This document shows, in pieces, positions 24,468 to 33,434 of a stretch of 64,000 bases of DNA (its first letter is position 1; each line of letters begins with the position of its first letter). The notes beneath the pieces were generated by a model. That model had not been told where the DNA came from, made no database searches, and was given only the letters and a program-made list of their open reading frames with translations. A program made the position numbers and the translations under genes. Origin of the DNA: Odoribacter lunatus (lineage in GTDB: Bacteria > Bacteroidota > Bacteroidia > Bacteroidales > Marinifilaceae); NCBI RefSeq assembly GCF_943193135.1, contig NZ_CALPCZ010000003.1:80172-144171 (forward strand), in the 5' to 3' direction.

Positions 24468-26636
24468 TTATTGTTCCAGCATGGAGTCGTGCCGGTTTAC
24501 TTTCATGATGCCCGGCAGGTGTTTCAGCCGGGATATGAGTTGGGACAAATGTTCCGTGTTGTCGATGAGCACCGTGATTTTTCCTTCAAAAATACCTCCG
24601 GAAGAGTTGATGGAAACGGCGCGCATGGTGACGCGTGGATCTTTGGTGATCAGTTCCGTAATTTTGTTCACGATTCCGATTTCGTCTTTTCCCACGATAC
24701 TGACAACGGTCTGATAGGAGGCGGCACCTTCGTTGGTCCATTGGGTGTTTACAATCCGGTAGGGATAACGTTTTTGCAGGTCCAATGCGTTTTTACACTG
24801 ACGCCGGTGTACTTTGATGCCTTCGCCGATGGACACGAAACCGATGATGTCGTCACCGTACACGGGGTTGCAGCATCGGGCGAATTTGTAATCTACGTTG
24901 TCTACGTTCTTGTCAATAAGCAATACATCTTCGCCTATCTTTTTCGGATGGGTGATCCGGATGTCTTTCGGAAGATTTTCCGGTATAGCTGTTTTTTCTT
25001 CTTCTTTTGTCTGGGTCAGAATCTCTTTGATTTCCGCGGGCTCGTGTTTGCCTTCCGCTATCGCCTGGTAGAGGTCCAGCGCGAATTTGTATTTATAGTA
25101 GTGCATCAGCCGGCGGGTAATATCGTCGGTGAATTCTATTTTCCAGTTTTTCAGTCGCCGGCTCAGCAGCTCCTTGCCCAAATCGGCCTGGTGATTGACG
25201 TTTTCATTGAGGAACTGTCTGATTTTGTTGCGGGCTTTGGAGGTAACGGCAAAGTTCAGCCAGTCGGCCTTGGGCTGCTGGCTGGCAGCCGTCAGGACCG
25301 AAATCTGGTCGCCGTTGCGGAGTTTGTAGCGCAGCGTTTCGTTCCGCTGGTTGACTTTTCCCCCCATGCAATGATCGCCGATATTGCTGTGGATGGCATA
25401 GGCGAAGTCGAGCAGCGTGGCGCCTGCCGGCAAGGTCATCAGGTCTCCTTTGGGGGTGAAGACGTGCACTTCCTTGTCCTGTAAATCCAGTTTCAGGTCG
25501 TCGAGCAGGTTGATGGCGCTTTCCTCGGAGCTTTCCAGCACTTCGCGCAGTTCGTTCAGCCAGCTTTCGATGACGTGGTCGGAGGTGCCCCCTTTGTATC
25601 GCCAGTGGGCGGCGAATCCTTTTTCCGCAATTTCATCCATCCGCTCCGTCCGGATCTGCACTTCCACCCAGCGATTGCCCGGTCCCAAAACGGTGGTCTG
25701 CAGCGATTCGTAGCCGTTGGACTTGGGGACGGAAATCCAGTCCCGCAGCCGCTGGGGGTTGGGGGTGTATTTGTCGGTAACGATGGAATACACTTTCCAG
25801 CAGTCGGGTTTTTCGTTTTCTCCGGTGCTGTCGATGATAAAGCGCACGGCGAAGATGTCGTATATTTCTTCAAATTCCACCTGGTTTTTTCGCATTTTGT
25901 TCAGGATGGAAGCGATGGTTTTCGTCCGGTATTTGGATTTGAACCGAATACCTTTTTTATTGAGTTCATCGACGATGGGTGCAATGAATTCGGCGATATA
26001 TCTTTCGCGGGCGTCTTTGGTGTCATTCAGCTTGCGGGATATTTCGGCATATATGCGCGGATTGGAATAACGGAGCGCCCGGTCTTCCATTTCCGATTTG
26101 ATGTTGTACAGTCCCAGACGGTGGGCGAAAGGGATATAAATATAGTTGGTCTCTTGCGCCAGTTTTTTCTGTTCCGCTTCGCTCAATTGGTCGGCAGTAC
26201 GGAGGGCGTGAAGTTTTTCGGCCAGAAAGATGAGCTGTACCCGGATGTCTTCGGCAAAGCTCAGCAGCAGTTTGCGGAAGTTTTCGGAATCCACGATCTT
26301 GCGTGTGGCGTATATCTTGCTGATTTCCTTTAAGCCGTGAAGTATTTGGGCTACTTTTTCGCCGAAATCCGTCCGGATGTCTTCAATGGAAATGGCGTCT
26401 TCTTCCGCTTTTTTGTGCAGCAGGGCGCAGAACAGGGAGGTTTTTCCCAGCCCGATTTCCGTGGTGACAATGAGTGCCGTATCAAGGATTTTATCCATGT
26501 TTTCTTCGTTCCGGGCAGCGATGGTGCATGCTTTTTGGAAAAGGGCTATATCTTCGGTGGTCAGAAGGTTCCGGCAGGATTTTTGGAGGTTCCGGTATTT
26601 TTCGTCTGGAGAGGTGTGTATAGCCGTTGTCGTCAT
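24468..26636 (-). CDS. RelA/SpoT-family long (p)ppGpp synthetase, hydrolase site degenerate
   Basis: This 722-residue RSH protein has the usual order. A HD region (about 30-200) is followed by a synthetase domain (about 235-375) with VPKSNGYESLQTTVLGPG and EVQIRTERMDEIAE. Then come a TGS domain (VHVFTPKGDLMTLPAGATLLD, about 400-460), a helical and CC region with RCCNPVYGDDIIGF, and a C-terminal ACT domain. In the HD domain the canonical HDxxED is HKKAEED (His74), the preceding HP motif is missing, and DRLHN is EKLHA. Hydrolysis of ppGpp is therefore doubtful, while synthesis looks intact. The RxKD/ExDD motif reads RLRD, closer to the bifunctional type. A second, hydrolase-competent SpoT would be needed elsewhere. 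Confidence 0.9.
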   Translation of the reverse strand: MTTTAIHTSPDEKYRNLQKSCRNLLTTEDIALFQKACTIAARNEENMDKILDTALIVTTEIGLGKTSLFCALLHKKAEEDAISIEDIRTDFGEKVAQILHGLKEISKIYATRKIVDSENFRKLLLSFAEDIRVQLIFLAEKLHALRTADQLSEAEQKKLAQETNYIYIPFAHRLGLYNIKSEMEDRALRYSNPRIYAEISRKLNDTKDARERYIAEFIAPIVDELNKKGIRFKSKYRTKTIASILNKMRKNQVEFEEIYDIFAVRFIIDSTGENEKPDCWKVYSIVTDKYTPNPQRLRDWISVPKSNGYESLQTTVLGPGNRWVEVQIRTERMDEIAEKGFAAHWRYKGGTSDHVIESWLNELREVLESSEESAINLLDDLKLDLQDKEVHVFTPKGDLMTLPAGATLLDFAYAIHSNIGDHCMGGKVNQRNETLRYKLRNGDQISVLTAASQQPKADWLNFAVTSKARNKIRQFLNENVNHQADLGKELLSRRLKNWKIEFTDDITRRLMHYYKYKFALDLYQAIAEGKHEPAEIKEILTQTKEEEKTAIPENLPKDIRITHPKKIGEDVLLIDKNVDNVDYKFARCCNPVYGDDIIGFVSIGEGIKVHRRQCKNALDLQKRYPYRIVNTQWTNEGAASYQTVVSIVGKDEIGIVNKITELITKDPRVTMRAVSINSSGGIFEGKITVLIDNTEHLSQLISRLKHLPGIMKVNRHDSMLEQ

Positions 26637-26681
26637 GGTGTGGCGTTTAAGGTGTAACTATTTTTCCGTTTTTGACTTCAT

Positions 26682-26690
26682 GCAAAAATA
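26682..26690 (-). promoter_or_regulatory. -7 element of the relA/spoT gene
   Basis: On the minus strand TATTTTTGC lies 46 bp upstream of the ATG in the 157-bp divergent region shared with the gene at 26794. No clear -33 element is seen. Confidence 0.45.
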
Positions 26691-26725
26691 GGCAATTCTT
26701 TTTAAGAATATTGGCGGGGAAATTC

Positions 26726-26733
26726 TATTTTTG
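26726..26733 (+). promoter_or_regulatory. -7 element of the 1459-residue protein gene
   Basis: TATTTTTG lies 61 bp upstream of the ATG at 26794, back to back with the divergent relA/spoT promoter. No -33 match is found at the standard spacing. Confidence 0.4.
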
Positions 26734-26793
26734 TAAAGTTTATTGAAAAATTAGGAACCGGGTCCTGACTGATCCGGAAAAGATTCGGATGAT

Positions 26794-29700
26794 ATGGTGC
26801 GTATAGCGTTATTTTGGGGATTGCTGTGTTTTTCTCTTGCGGGGAATGCCCAGGAAGACAAATTGTTGAAAGAGCAGATTGAAACTCTTTTTAAGGATGT
26901 GCGTTCGTCGGAGCGAAAAGTGCTGGTAAGTGAGTGTATGGATACGTGGACTTCTTCTTTTCTTTCCCAGGAGGAAAAAGACAGAGTGAGTCACGTATTC
27001 AAGGAGCTTGAGGTAATGCGTATGGTTCCGGCGTCGGACATGAAGAATTTTGCAGAGTGTGTGAATCATTTCCGGCGATTGGAGGAAAAAGAGAATCTGC
27101 ATGTCTGGCTGGGTGCGTTGAAGAAGCTCGTATTCGTGAAAGACCGGCGCAAAAACAATGTAAAGAATTATCTGGCTTTTACGCGTAATTTTATTGTGAA
27201 CGGGGTGCTTTACGAAGGGGGAAGCCACAGCTGGATAGTGAAAGGGGGAAGCCGTTGGAATCCGGGAAAGGTGGTGTATGTGACGTTCGAGGATGCGACA
27301 TTGATGTGCCGGACACCCAAGGATTCTATTTTTATCTATGGTACCCAGGTGAATCATGAGTTGCAGTCTCATGTCTTGAAAGGCCAAGGGGGGCGGGTGT
27401 ATTGGCGGTCGGAGGATACGCTTTATGCGGAGTTGTCCCGCTATGGTGTAGATATGACAGCGTCCGACTATGGTGCGGATTCGGTTTCTTTTGTGTATGC
27501 TCGGCAATACAACCGTCCTCTTGTAGGAATGTTAAAGGACAATGCCTTGAAATACAAGACCGTGAAACAGGAAGAGCGTTTTCCGCAGTTCATTTCGTAT
27601 GATACGGATATAAAAATTGATTCGCTGTTCCCCAGCATTTCTTTTCAAGGTGGGGTGCAGTATGACGGCATGAAACTGTCAGGTTTCGGCGACAAGGAGC
27701 TGCCGGCGTGCGTGCATATTTCCCCGAATGACACGACCCACATGTATGTGTATGCCACTCGTTTTTCGATAGATACGGCACGGGTGGTGGCGGGCGTTTC
27801 CCGGATGGTTCTGCCTTTGGCTTCCGGCCGTTTTTTTCATCCCAATGTGAGTTTCTCTTATACCCGGAAGGACCATACGGTGACGGTGAAGCGTATTTCG
27901 GAGCAGAGTCAGCACCTGCCATTCCGCGATGACTATCATCAGATATTGTTCAGTGTGGAACAGTTGATTTGGCCGGTAGACAGCAGTTGTGTGATGATGT
28001 GCATGAATAGTCGTTCCGGTATGTTCAAAGCGGAGGTGGAGTCGCTGGATTTTTTTAATGATATTCTTTACGATCAGATGCAGGGAATCGATGAGATACA
28101 TCCGCTTAACGGTCTTCATAAGGCATCGGTAATTTTGGGTACGAATACTTTTTCGATAAGCGATTATGCCGGGATTATGAAAAAGCCGATGGATCAATTG
28201 AGAAAGCAGATTATTTCTCTTTCGTATGATGATTTTCTGGATTTTGACGAGGCGCGTGATGAAGTGACGTTGAAAGAGCGTCTGTTTCATTATACCAACG
28301 CTCGTGTCGGGAGGCAGGATTACGACAATATCCGGTTTGCTTCTTTGCCGAAAGATTCCCGTACAAATGCCGTGCTGGACTTAAGGAACTATCAGTTGAA
28401 AATCTACGGGGTGGAAAAGTTTACCATCAGCGAAGCCAAAGATGTGTATGTAGAGCCTTCGGATAAATCGGTGATTATGCTGAAAAACAGGGACATGGAA
28501 TTTAACGGGAAGTTGAAGGCGGGTATGTTCGATATGTTCGGGAACAAGCTTTATTTCTCCTATGACAAGTATACAATCGGGCTGACACAGGTGGATTCGA
28601 CGGGGATGTATATGGCGGATAAGACAACGGGCAAGCGGGGGCGTCGGGTGAATTCCCTGATACGGGATGTGACCGGAGATATCGAAATCGATAAGCCGAA
28701 TAATAAATCGGGTAAGAAAGATGTGCCGGGGTATCCGATTTTTCATTCTACTAAGGAATCGTATGTCTATTTTGACGCACCGTCAATCTGTAATGGGGTG
28801 TATAAGAAAGAGAAGTTTTATTTTGTCATAAAGCCTTATACGCTGAAAAATATCAACGATTCGGATAAGTTCCGGTATGCTTTCGGCGGTACGCTGGTTT
28901 CCAATATTGTACCGGATATTTCCGATACATTGAGACTACTGGCGGATAATTCGTTGGGGATGAAGTACCAGACGCCGGAGAATGGGTTGGAGCTGTATGA
29001 AAGGGGAAATCTGAAAAACCGGATAGAGTTAAGCCAGAAAGGATTTGTTGCCGACGGGAAGGTGGAGTTGAACGGCAGTAATTTTCAGTCGGAATCCATT
29101 TTGATGATGCCTGATTCGATGGTGACTGTGACGCCTTTTCTGACAGTAAATGGATTAGAAGGCCGACGCCCCGAAGCAAAAGGTGAGCAGGTAAAAATCA
29201 TGTATCTGAAAAATCAGGGGAATATGTTGGCAACATCGACTAAACAGCCGTTTTCCGTGTATGACGGGCGTATACGGCACGAAGGGACGCTGATGGTATA
29301 TGAGGATTTGATGGATGCTGCTGGTAAGTTGGAATTGAAGGGGGCGCGTTTGACTTCCAATCTATTTCATTTTGAGCCTAATAATGTTTTGTCCGACCAG
29401 ACTGATTTGCATTTGAGTTCTTTCGCCAACAAGAATATACAATTGAATACTGCCAATGTTCAGGCGAATATCGATTTGATTCATAACAAAGGCCGGTTTA
29501 TGAACAATGCCGATGCCAATATGGCGGATTTCCCGTCCAACCGATACCGCTGTTCGTTTAAGAGTTTCACATGGTATATGAATGAGGCTTATCTAAATAT
29601 CGGTATAGAGGATGAAGAAGAGTTACAGCGCATCTGGCGTATTGAGGACATGATGCGTATGCCCGAAAAGGGAAAGAACCTGTTTGTCTCGACCGACAGA

Positions 29701-31173
29701 GCCTGTGATTCGCTTTCCTTCATGGCTCCATTGGCGCGGTATAACCTGAATACGGGCGATATACACTGTCAGTGGGTAAACCATATTGACCTGGCCAACG
29801 GGCGTTTTTATCCGGATTTGGGAAAAATCAATATAAACGGTGTGGGAGATATCGAGGAGTTTAAAAACGGTTTGTTTGTATGCGACCGGGATAGCCGGAG
29901 CAAGCAACTGACCCAAGTGGGGTTGAAAGTGAAAGGGCGTTTTGCGTTCAGCGGAAGCGGTGATTACGATTATATCAATCAGGATAAGCAGAGAAGTGTG
30001 ATTCATTTTACGGAGATAGGGGTGGATACGTCGCGGAATGTCTATGCCAAAGTAGATATGAAACCCGAAGCGAAATTTGATTTGAACAAAGGAATCACGT
30101 ATAAAGGCAATATCTATCTTTATTCCCGGCAGAAGAATCTGTTCTTTAACGGATATGTCCGGCTCACGGCAGACGATACGTATCTGAAACATTCCTGGCT
30201 GAAAGTAAAGACTTACTTTTCGGCACAGGATATACGGGTGCCGGTGGGTGTGGAGAACCAGGATGACAAGGGAAAACATATTTATAATGGGGTGTTCCTG
30301 AATGTGGATAAAACGGTGAAGCCTTATGCCTCTTTTCTGAGCAACCGCATTTTCTATAATGACGAACTGGTGCTGGGCGGCCGCGGCGAGTTGGTATGGC
30401 TTGAAAAAGAGAAGAAATACCAGATCCGGGATACGTCGATGGATTCGTATTACCATATGTGTTATACACCTGATCAGAATACGGTTTTGGGTTTCGGTAA
30501 ACTCGGTATGGAAATGGAGATTCCCGGCATCCGGCAATGGGCGGTGGGGAATATCTCTTACAATCTGAAAGAAGAGGCGTTTAAGGCGGAAAATATGTTG
30601 TATGCGTTGGATTTTGTATTGTTAAACAAGATGGAAAGCGTGATGCTTCGGGACTTTGCAGATAAGAAACTGCGTACGATTACCCCCGATGCTTCGTTGG
30701 TTGCCAAGGTGACGGCATTGTATGGGAAAGGATTGGCACCATTGGCGATGAAACAGTTAGGCAAGAACAGCAATAATATTCCGGATTCGTTGAGCCGTTT
30801 TCTCGTGCTGGATTCGCTGGAGATGAACTGGGATCCGCAAAAACGTTCGTATATTGCGAACGGAAAGGCGCTGGTACGTACGTTGTTGCAGCGTCCTGTG
30901 GAAGAGGAGTACAATGTGGCGATGGAATTGGTACGGCGGCGCGCGGGAAACCAGCTTTATCTGTATATTTACAACGATGAGAAATGGTATTATTTCGAGT
31001 ATCTGGACAAATCGCTCTTCACGCTTTCGTCCAATGCAGAATATAACGATATCCTCCGGAATGAGAAGGCGGACAAGAAGGTGATACAGAATAAGGAGAA
31101 ACAGACGTTGTATACAATTACCCTGTGTCCGGACTCGAAGAAAACCCGTTTCTTGAAACGGGTCGGCTTGTAA
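26794..31173 (+). CDS. Large exported protein of unknown function (1459 residues)
   Basis: The product starts with a signal peptide (MVRIALFWGLLCFSLAGNA). A helical N-terminal section (about 20-130) is rich in charged residues. The remaining 1300 residues look mostly beta, with many short strands, aromatic residues and asparagine/glycine turns. No transmembrane helix beyond the signal, no lipobox, and no catalytic motif that I recognise is visible. It probably is a periplasmic or outer-membrane-associated structural protein; this is inference from composition. It is transcribed divergently from relA/spoT and precedes nth by 31 bp, so it may share the transcript with nth-lipA-lipB and the GH20 genes. 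Confidence 0.8.
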   Translation: MVRIALFWGLLCFSLAGNAQEDKLLKEQIETLFKDVRSSERKVLVSECMDTWTSSFLSQEEKDRVSHVFKELEVMRMVPASDMKNFAECVNHFRRLEEKENLHVWLGALKKLVFVKDRRKNNVKNYLAFTRNFIVNGVLYEGGSHSWIVKGGSRWNPGKVVYVTFEDATLMCRTPKDSIFIYGTQVNHELQSHVLKGQGGRVYWRSEDTLYAELSRYGVDMTASDYGADSVSFVYARQYNRPLVGMLKDNALKYKTVKQEERFPQFISYDTDIKIDSLFPSISFQGGVQYDGMKLSGFGDKELPACVHISPNDTTHMYVYATRFSIDTARVVAGVSRMVLPLASGRFFHPNVSFSYTRKDHTVTVKRISEQSQHLPFRDDYHQILFSVEQLIWPVDSSCVMMCMNSRSGMFKAEVESLDFFNDILYDQMQGIDEIHPLNGLHKASVILGTNTFSISDYAGIMKKPMDQLRKQIISLSYDDFLDFDEARDEVTLKERLFHYTNARVGRQDYDNIRFASLPKDSRTNAVLDLRNYQLKIYGVEKFTISEAKDVYVEPSDKSVIMLKNRDMEFNGKLKAGMFDMFGNKLYFSYDKYTIGLTQVDSTGMYMADKTTGKRGRRVNSLIRDVTGDIEIDKPNNKSGKKDVPGYPIFHSTKESYVYFDAPSICNGVYKKEKFYFVIKPYTLKNINDSDKFRYAFGGTLVSNIVPDISDTLRLLADNSLGMKYQTPENGLELYERGNLKNRIELSQKGFVADGKVELNGSNFQSESILMMPDSMVTVTPFLTVNGLEGRRPEAKGEQVKIMYLKNQGNMLATSTKQPFSVYDGRIRHEGTLMVYEDLMDAAGKLELKGARLTSNLFHFEPNNVLSDQTDLHLSSFANKNIQLNTANVQANIDLIHNKGRFMNNADANMADFPSNRYRCSFKSFTWYMNEAYLNIGIEDEEELQRIWRIEDMMRMPEKGKNLFVSTDRACDSLSFMAPLARYNLNTGDIHCQWVNHIDLANGRFYPDLGKININGVGDIEEFKNGLFVCDRDSRSKQLTQVGLKVKGRFAFSGSGDYDYINQDKQRSVIHFTEIGVDTSRNVYAKVDMKPEAKFDLNKGITYKGNIYLYSRQKNLFFNGYVRLTADDTYLKHSWLKVKTYFSAQDIRVPVGVENQDDKGKHIYNGVFLNVDKTVKPYASFLSNRIFYNDELVLGGRGELVWLEKEKKYQIRDTSMDSYYHMCYTPDQNTVLGFGKLGMEMEIPGIRQWAVGNISYNLKEEAFKAENMLYALDFVLLNKMESVMLRDFADKKLRTITPDASLVAKVTALYGKGLAPLAMKQLGKNSNNIPDSLSRFLVLDSLEMNWDPQKRSYIANGKALVRTLLQRPVEEEYNVAMELVRRRAGNQLYLYIYNDEKWYYFEYLDKSLFTLSSNAEYNDILRNEKADKKVIQNKEKQTLYTITLCPDSKKTRFLKRVGL

Positions 31174-31204
31174 ACGACAGGAATGTGAATTTTGAGAATA
31201 TATT

Positions 31205-31846
31205 ATGACGACCAAAGAGAGATATGAAGGATTTATCCAGTGGTTTTCGGAGCACATGCCCGTGGCAGAAAGCGAGCTAAAGTACGAAAACCCGTTTCAG
31301 TTGCTGGTGGCAGTGGTCTTGTCGGCACAGTGTACCGACAAGCGGGTGAACATGACGACTCCGGCTTTGTTTCAGCGCTTTCCGGATGCTTTTGCCATGG
31401 CGGCAGGGAGTGTGGAGGAAATCTACGAGCTGATAAAGTCTATTTCTTATCCGAATAACAAGTCCAAACATTTGTCGGCCATGGCGAAAAAACTGGTGGA
31501 AGATTTTAACGGTGTGGTGCCGGATGATATGGATTTGCTCCAGACGCTTCCCGGTGTGGGGAGAAAAACCGCCAACGTGGTGGAGGCAGTGGCCTTCCGT
31601 AAGCCCGCCATGCCTGTCGATACCCATGTATTCCGGGTGGCGAACCGCATCGGGCTGGTGACGGATGCCAAAACACCGCTGGAGACGGAGAAGCAGCTGG
31701 TGAAAAACATTCCGGCGGAGATTCTTTCTACGGCTCATCACTGGCTTATCTTGCACGGACGCTATGTGTGTATGGCGCGGAAGCCCAAATGCGAGGAGTG
31801 TGGTATCCGGGCGTATTGCCGGTATGACGGGAAACGGAAAAAATAA
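31205..31846 (+). CDS. nth: Endonuclease III
   Basis: This 213-residue bifunctional DNA glycosylase/AP lyase excises oxidised pyrimidines. The helix-hairpin-helix LPGVGRKTANVV carries the catalytic lysine, and MPVDTHVFRVANRIGL carries the catalytic aspartate. The C-terminal [4Fe-4S] cluster motif has the exact C-x6-C-x2-C-x5-C spacing (C-MARKPK-C-EE-C-GIRAY-C). Length is standard. lipA follows by 24 bp; LipA also needs iron-sulphur clusters, but the pairing may be only positional. Confidence 0.96.
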   Translation: MTTKERYEGFIQWFSEHMPVAESELKYENPFQLLVAVVLSAQCTDKRVNMTTPALFQRFPDAFAMAAGSVEEIYELIKSISYPNNKSKHLSAMAKKLVEDFNGVVPDDMDLLQTLPGVGRKTANVVEAVAFRKPAMPVDTHVFRVANRIGLVTDAKTPLETEKQLVKNIPAEILSTAHHWLILHGRYVCMARKPKCEECGIRAYCRYDGKRKK

Positions 31847-31870
31847 ATGCGATAAAAAAGTTCTGAAAAT

Positions 31871-32722
31871 ATGGGATGTAACAGCAGAAGAAAACCGGAC
31901 TGGTTAAAGATAAGATTGCCCAAGGGACAGCTTTCGGTGGAGGTGTTGAATGTGGTACGGGGGCACAATTTGCATACGATTTGCACGAGTGGCATGTGTC
32001 CCAATCAGGGGGAATGCTGGGGTTGCGGAACGGCTACATTTATGATTTGCGGGGATGTGTGTACGCGGGGGTGCCGGTTCTGCAACGTAAAGACCGGTCG
32101 TCCGGCTCCGCTGGATGCCGGAGAACCGGAGCATATTGCCGAGTCGGTACGGTTGCTGAAATTGAAACATGTCGTATTGACTTCCGTGGACAGGGACGAT
32201 CTGGAGGATTTGGGTGCGGGACATTGGGTGAAGGTGATGGAGGCGGTTAAGCGGGTGAATAAGGAGGTGACGATGGAGGTTTTGATTCCGGATTTTCAGG
32301 GGAGGAAAGAGTTGATACAACAGGTTATCGACGCCCGTCCGGAGGTGATTTCCCACAATCTGGAGACAGTGCGCCGGCTCACGCCGTTGATTCGCAGTCG
32401 GGCGACTTATGAAATGTCGTTGGAGGTCGTGAGGCAAGTGGCGGAAGCGGGTGTGATTTCAAAATCGGGAATTATGCTGGGATTGGGAGAGACGAGGGAG
32501 GAGGTATTGCAGACAATGGATGATTTGCGTTCCGTGGGATGTCGGGTAATGACCATCGGGCAGTATTTGCAGCCGTCGGCGGCCAATGTGGAGGTGCAGG
32601 AATATGTCACCCCGCAGGTATTCGACGAATACAGGCAAATCGGGCTGGAAAAAGGATTTGCGCATGTGGAGAGCGGACCATTGGTACGGTCGAGCTATCA
32701 TGCGGAACGGCATATAAAATAA
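31871..32722 (+). CDS. lipA: Lipoyl synthase
   Basis: This 283-residue radical SAM enzyme inserts two sulphur atoms into protein-bound octanoyl groups to form lipoyl cofactor. Both cluster motifs are seen: the auxiliary C-x4-C-x5-C (C-TSGM-C-PNQGE-C) and the radical SAM C-x3-C-x2-C (C-TRG-C-RF-C). VKTGRP and the C-terminal GPLVRSSYHAE, with its conserved RSSYH cluster-ligand serine, are also present. lipB follows by 10 bp, so the complete de novo lipoate pathway is encoded together. Confidence 0.97.
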   Translation: MGCNSRRKPDWLKIRLPKGQLSVEVLNVVRGHNLHTICTSGMCPNQGECWGCGTATFMICGDVCTRGCRFCNVKTGRPAPLDAGEPEHIAESVRLLKLKHVVLTSVDRDDLEDLGAGHWVKVMEAVKRVNKEVTMEVLIPDFQGRKELIQQVIDARPEVISHNLETVRRLTPLIRSRATYEMSLEVVRQVAEAGVISKSGIMLGLGETREEVLQTMDDLRSVGCRVMTIGQYLQPSAANVEVQEYVTPQVFDEYRQIGLEKGFAHVESGPLVRSSYHAERHIK

Positions 32723-32732
32723 AGGACTTGTC

Positions 32733-33434
32733 ATGGCAGCGGAAAGAGAAACGGAATTCAGCGATTTAGGGGTAAGGGATTACCGCGAGGTGTGGGAGCT
32801 GCAATTGCAGACGCAGGAGAAGGTGAAGCAACAAAAGATACGGGGAGAGGCGACTTCCGGGTATCTTTTTTTTGTGGAGCATTCTCCCGTATATACGTTG
32901 GGGAAAAGTGGAAAAGAGGCGAATATGCTGATGAATGCCGTGCAGTTGCGGGCGAAACATGCCGAATTTATAAAGGTGGACAGGGGTGGTGACATTACCT
33001 TTCACGGGCCGGGTCAGCTGGTGGTGTATCCGGTGGTGGATTTGGAGAATTTCGGTATGGGGGTGAAGGAGTACGTTTGCGGACTGGAAGAGGTGGTAAT
33101 TCGTACGTTGAAAAAATACGGATTGTCGGGGACACGGGTGGCCGGAGCTACCGGGGTATGGCTGGATACGGGAACCCCTTCGGAAAGGAAAATTTGTGCC
33201 ATCGGGGTGAAGTGTTCCCGTTATGTGACGATGCACGGGTTCGCTTTGAACGTAAATACCGATTTGACGTATTTCGATGCCATCCACCCCTGCGGTTTCA
33301 TTGACAAGGGGGTCACTTCGCTGCAAAAAGAGCTGAAAAGGCCGGTGGACATGGAGGAGGTGAAAGCGGAAATCCTCCGCCAATTCCAGTCGGTAATGTG
33401 TATGAAAATAAATACTAATAGCATAAAAAGATGA
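32733..33434 (+). CDS. lipB: Octanoyl-[acyl-carrier-protein]-protein octanoyltransferase
   Basis: This 233-residue enzyme transfers octanoyl groups from acyl carrier protein to lipoyl domains, the step before LipA. Family signatures are VDRGGDITFHGPGQLVVYPV, the catalytic lysine in CAIGVKCSRYVTMHGFALNV and the catalytic cysteine in HPCG. Length is normal. The stop overlaps the next ATG (ATGA, 33431-33434), giving translational coupling to a GH20 gene that has no obvious metabolic link to lipoate. Confidence 0.95.
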   Translation: MAAERETEFSDLGVRDYREVWELQLQTQEKVKQQKIRGEATSGYLFFVEHSPVYTLGKSGKEANMLMNAVQLRAKHAEFIKVDRGGDITFHGPGQLVVYPVVDLENFGMGVKEYVCGLEEVVIRTLKKYGLSGTRVAGATGVWLDTGTPSERKICAIGVKCSRYVTMHGFALNVNTDLTYFDAIHPCGFIDKGVTSLQKELKRPVDMEEVKAEILRQFQSVMCMKINTNSIKR

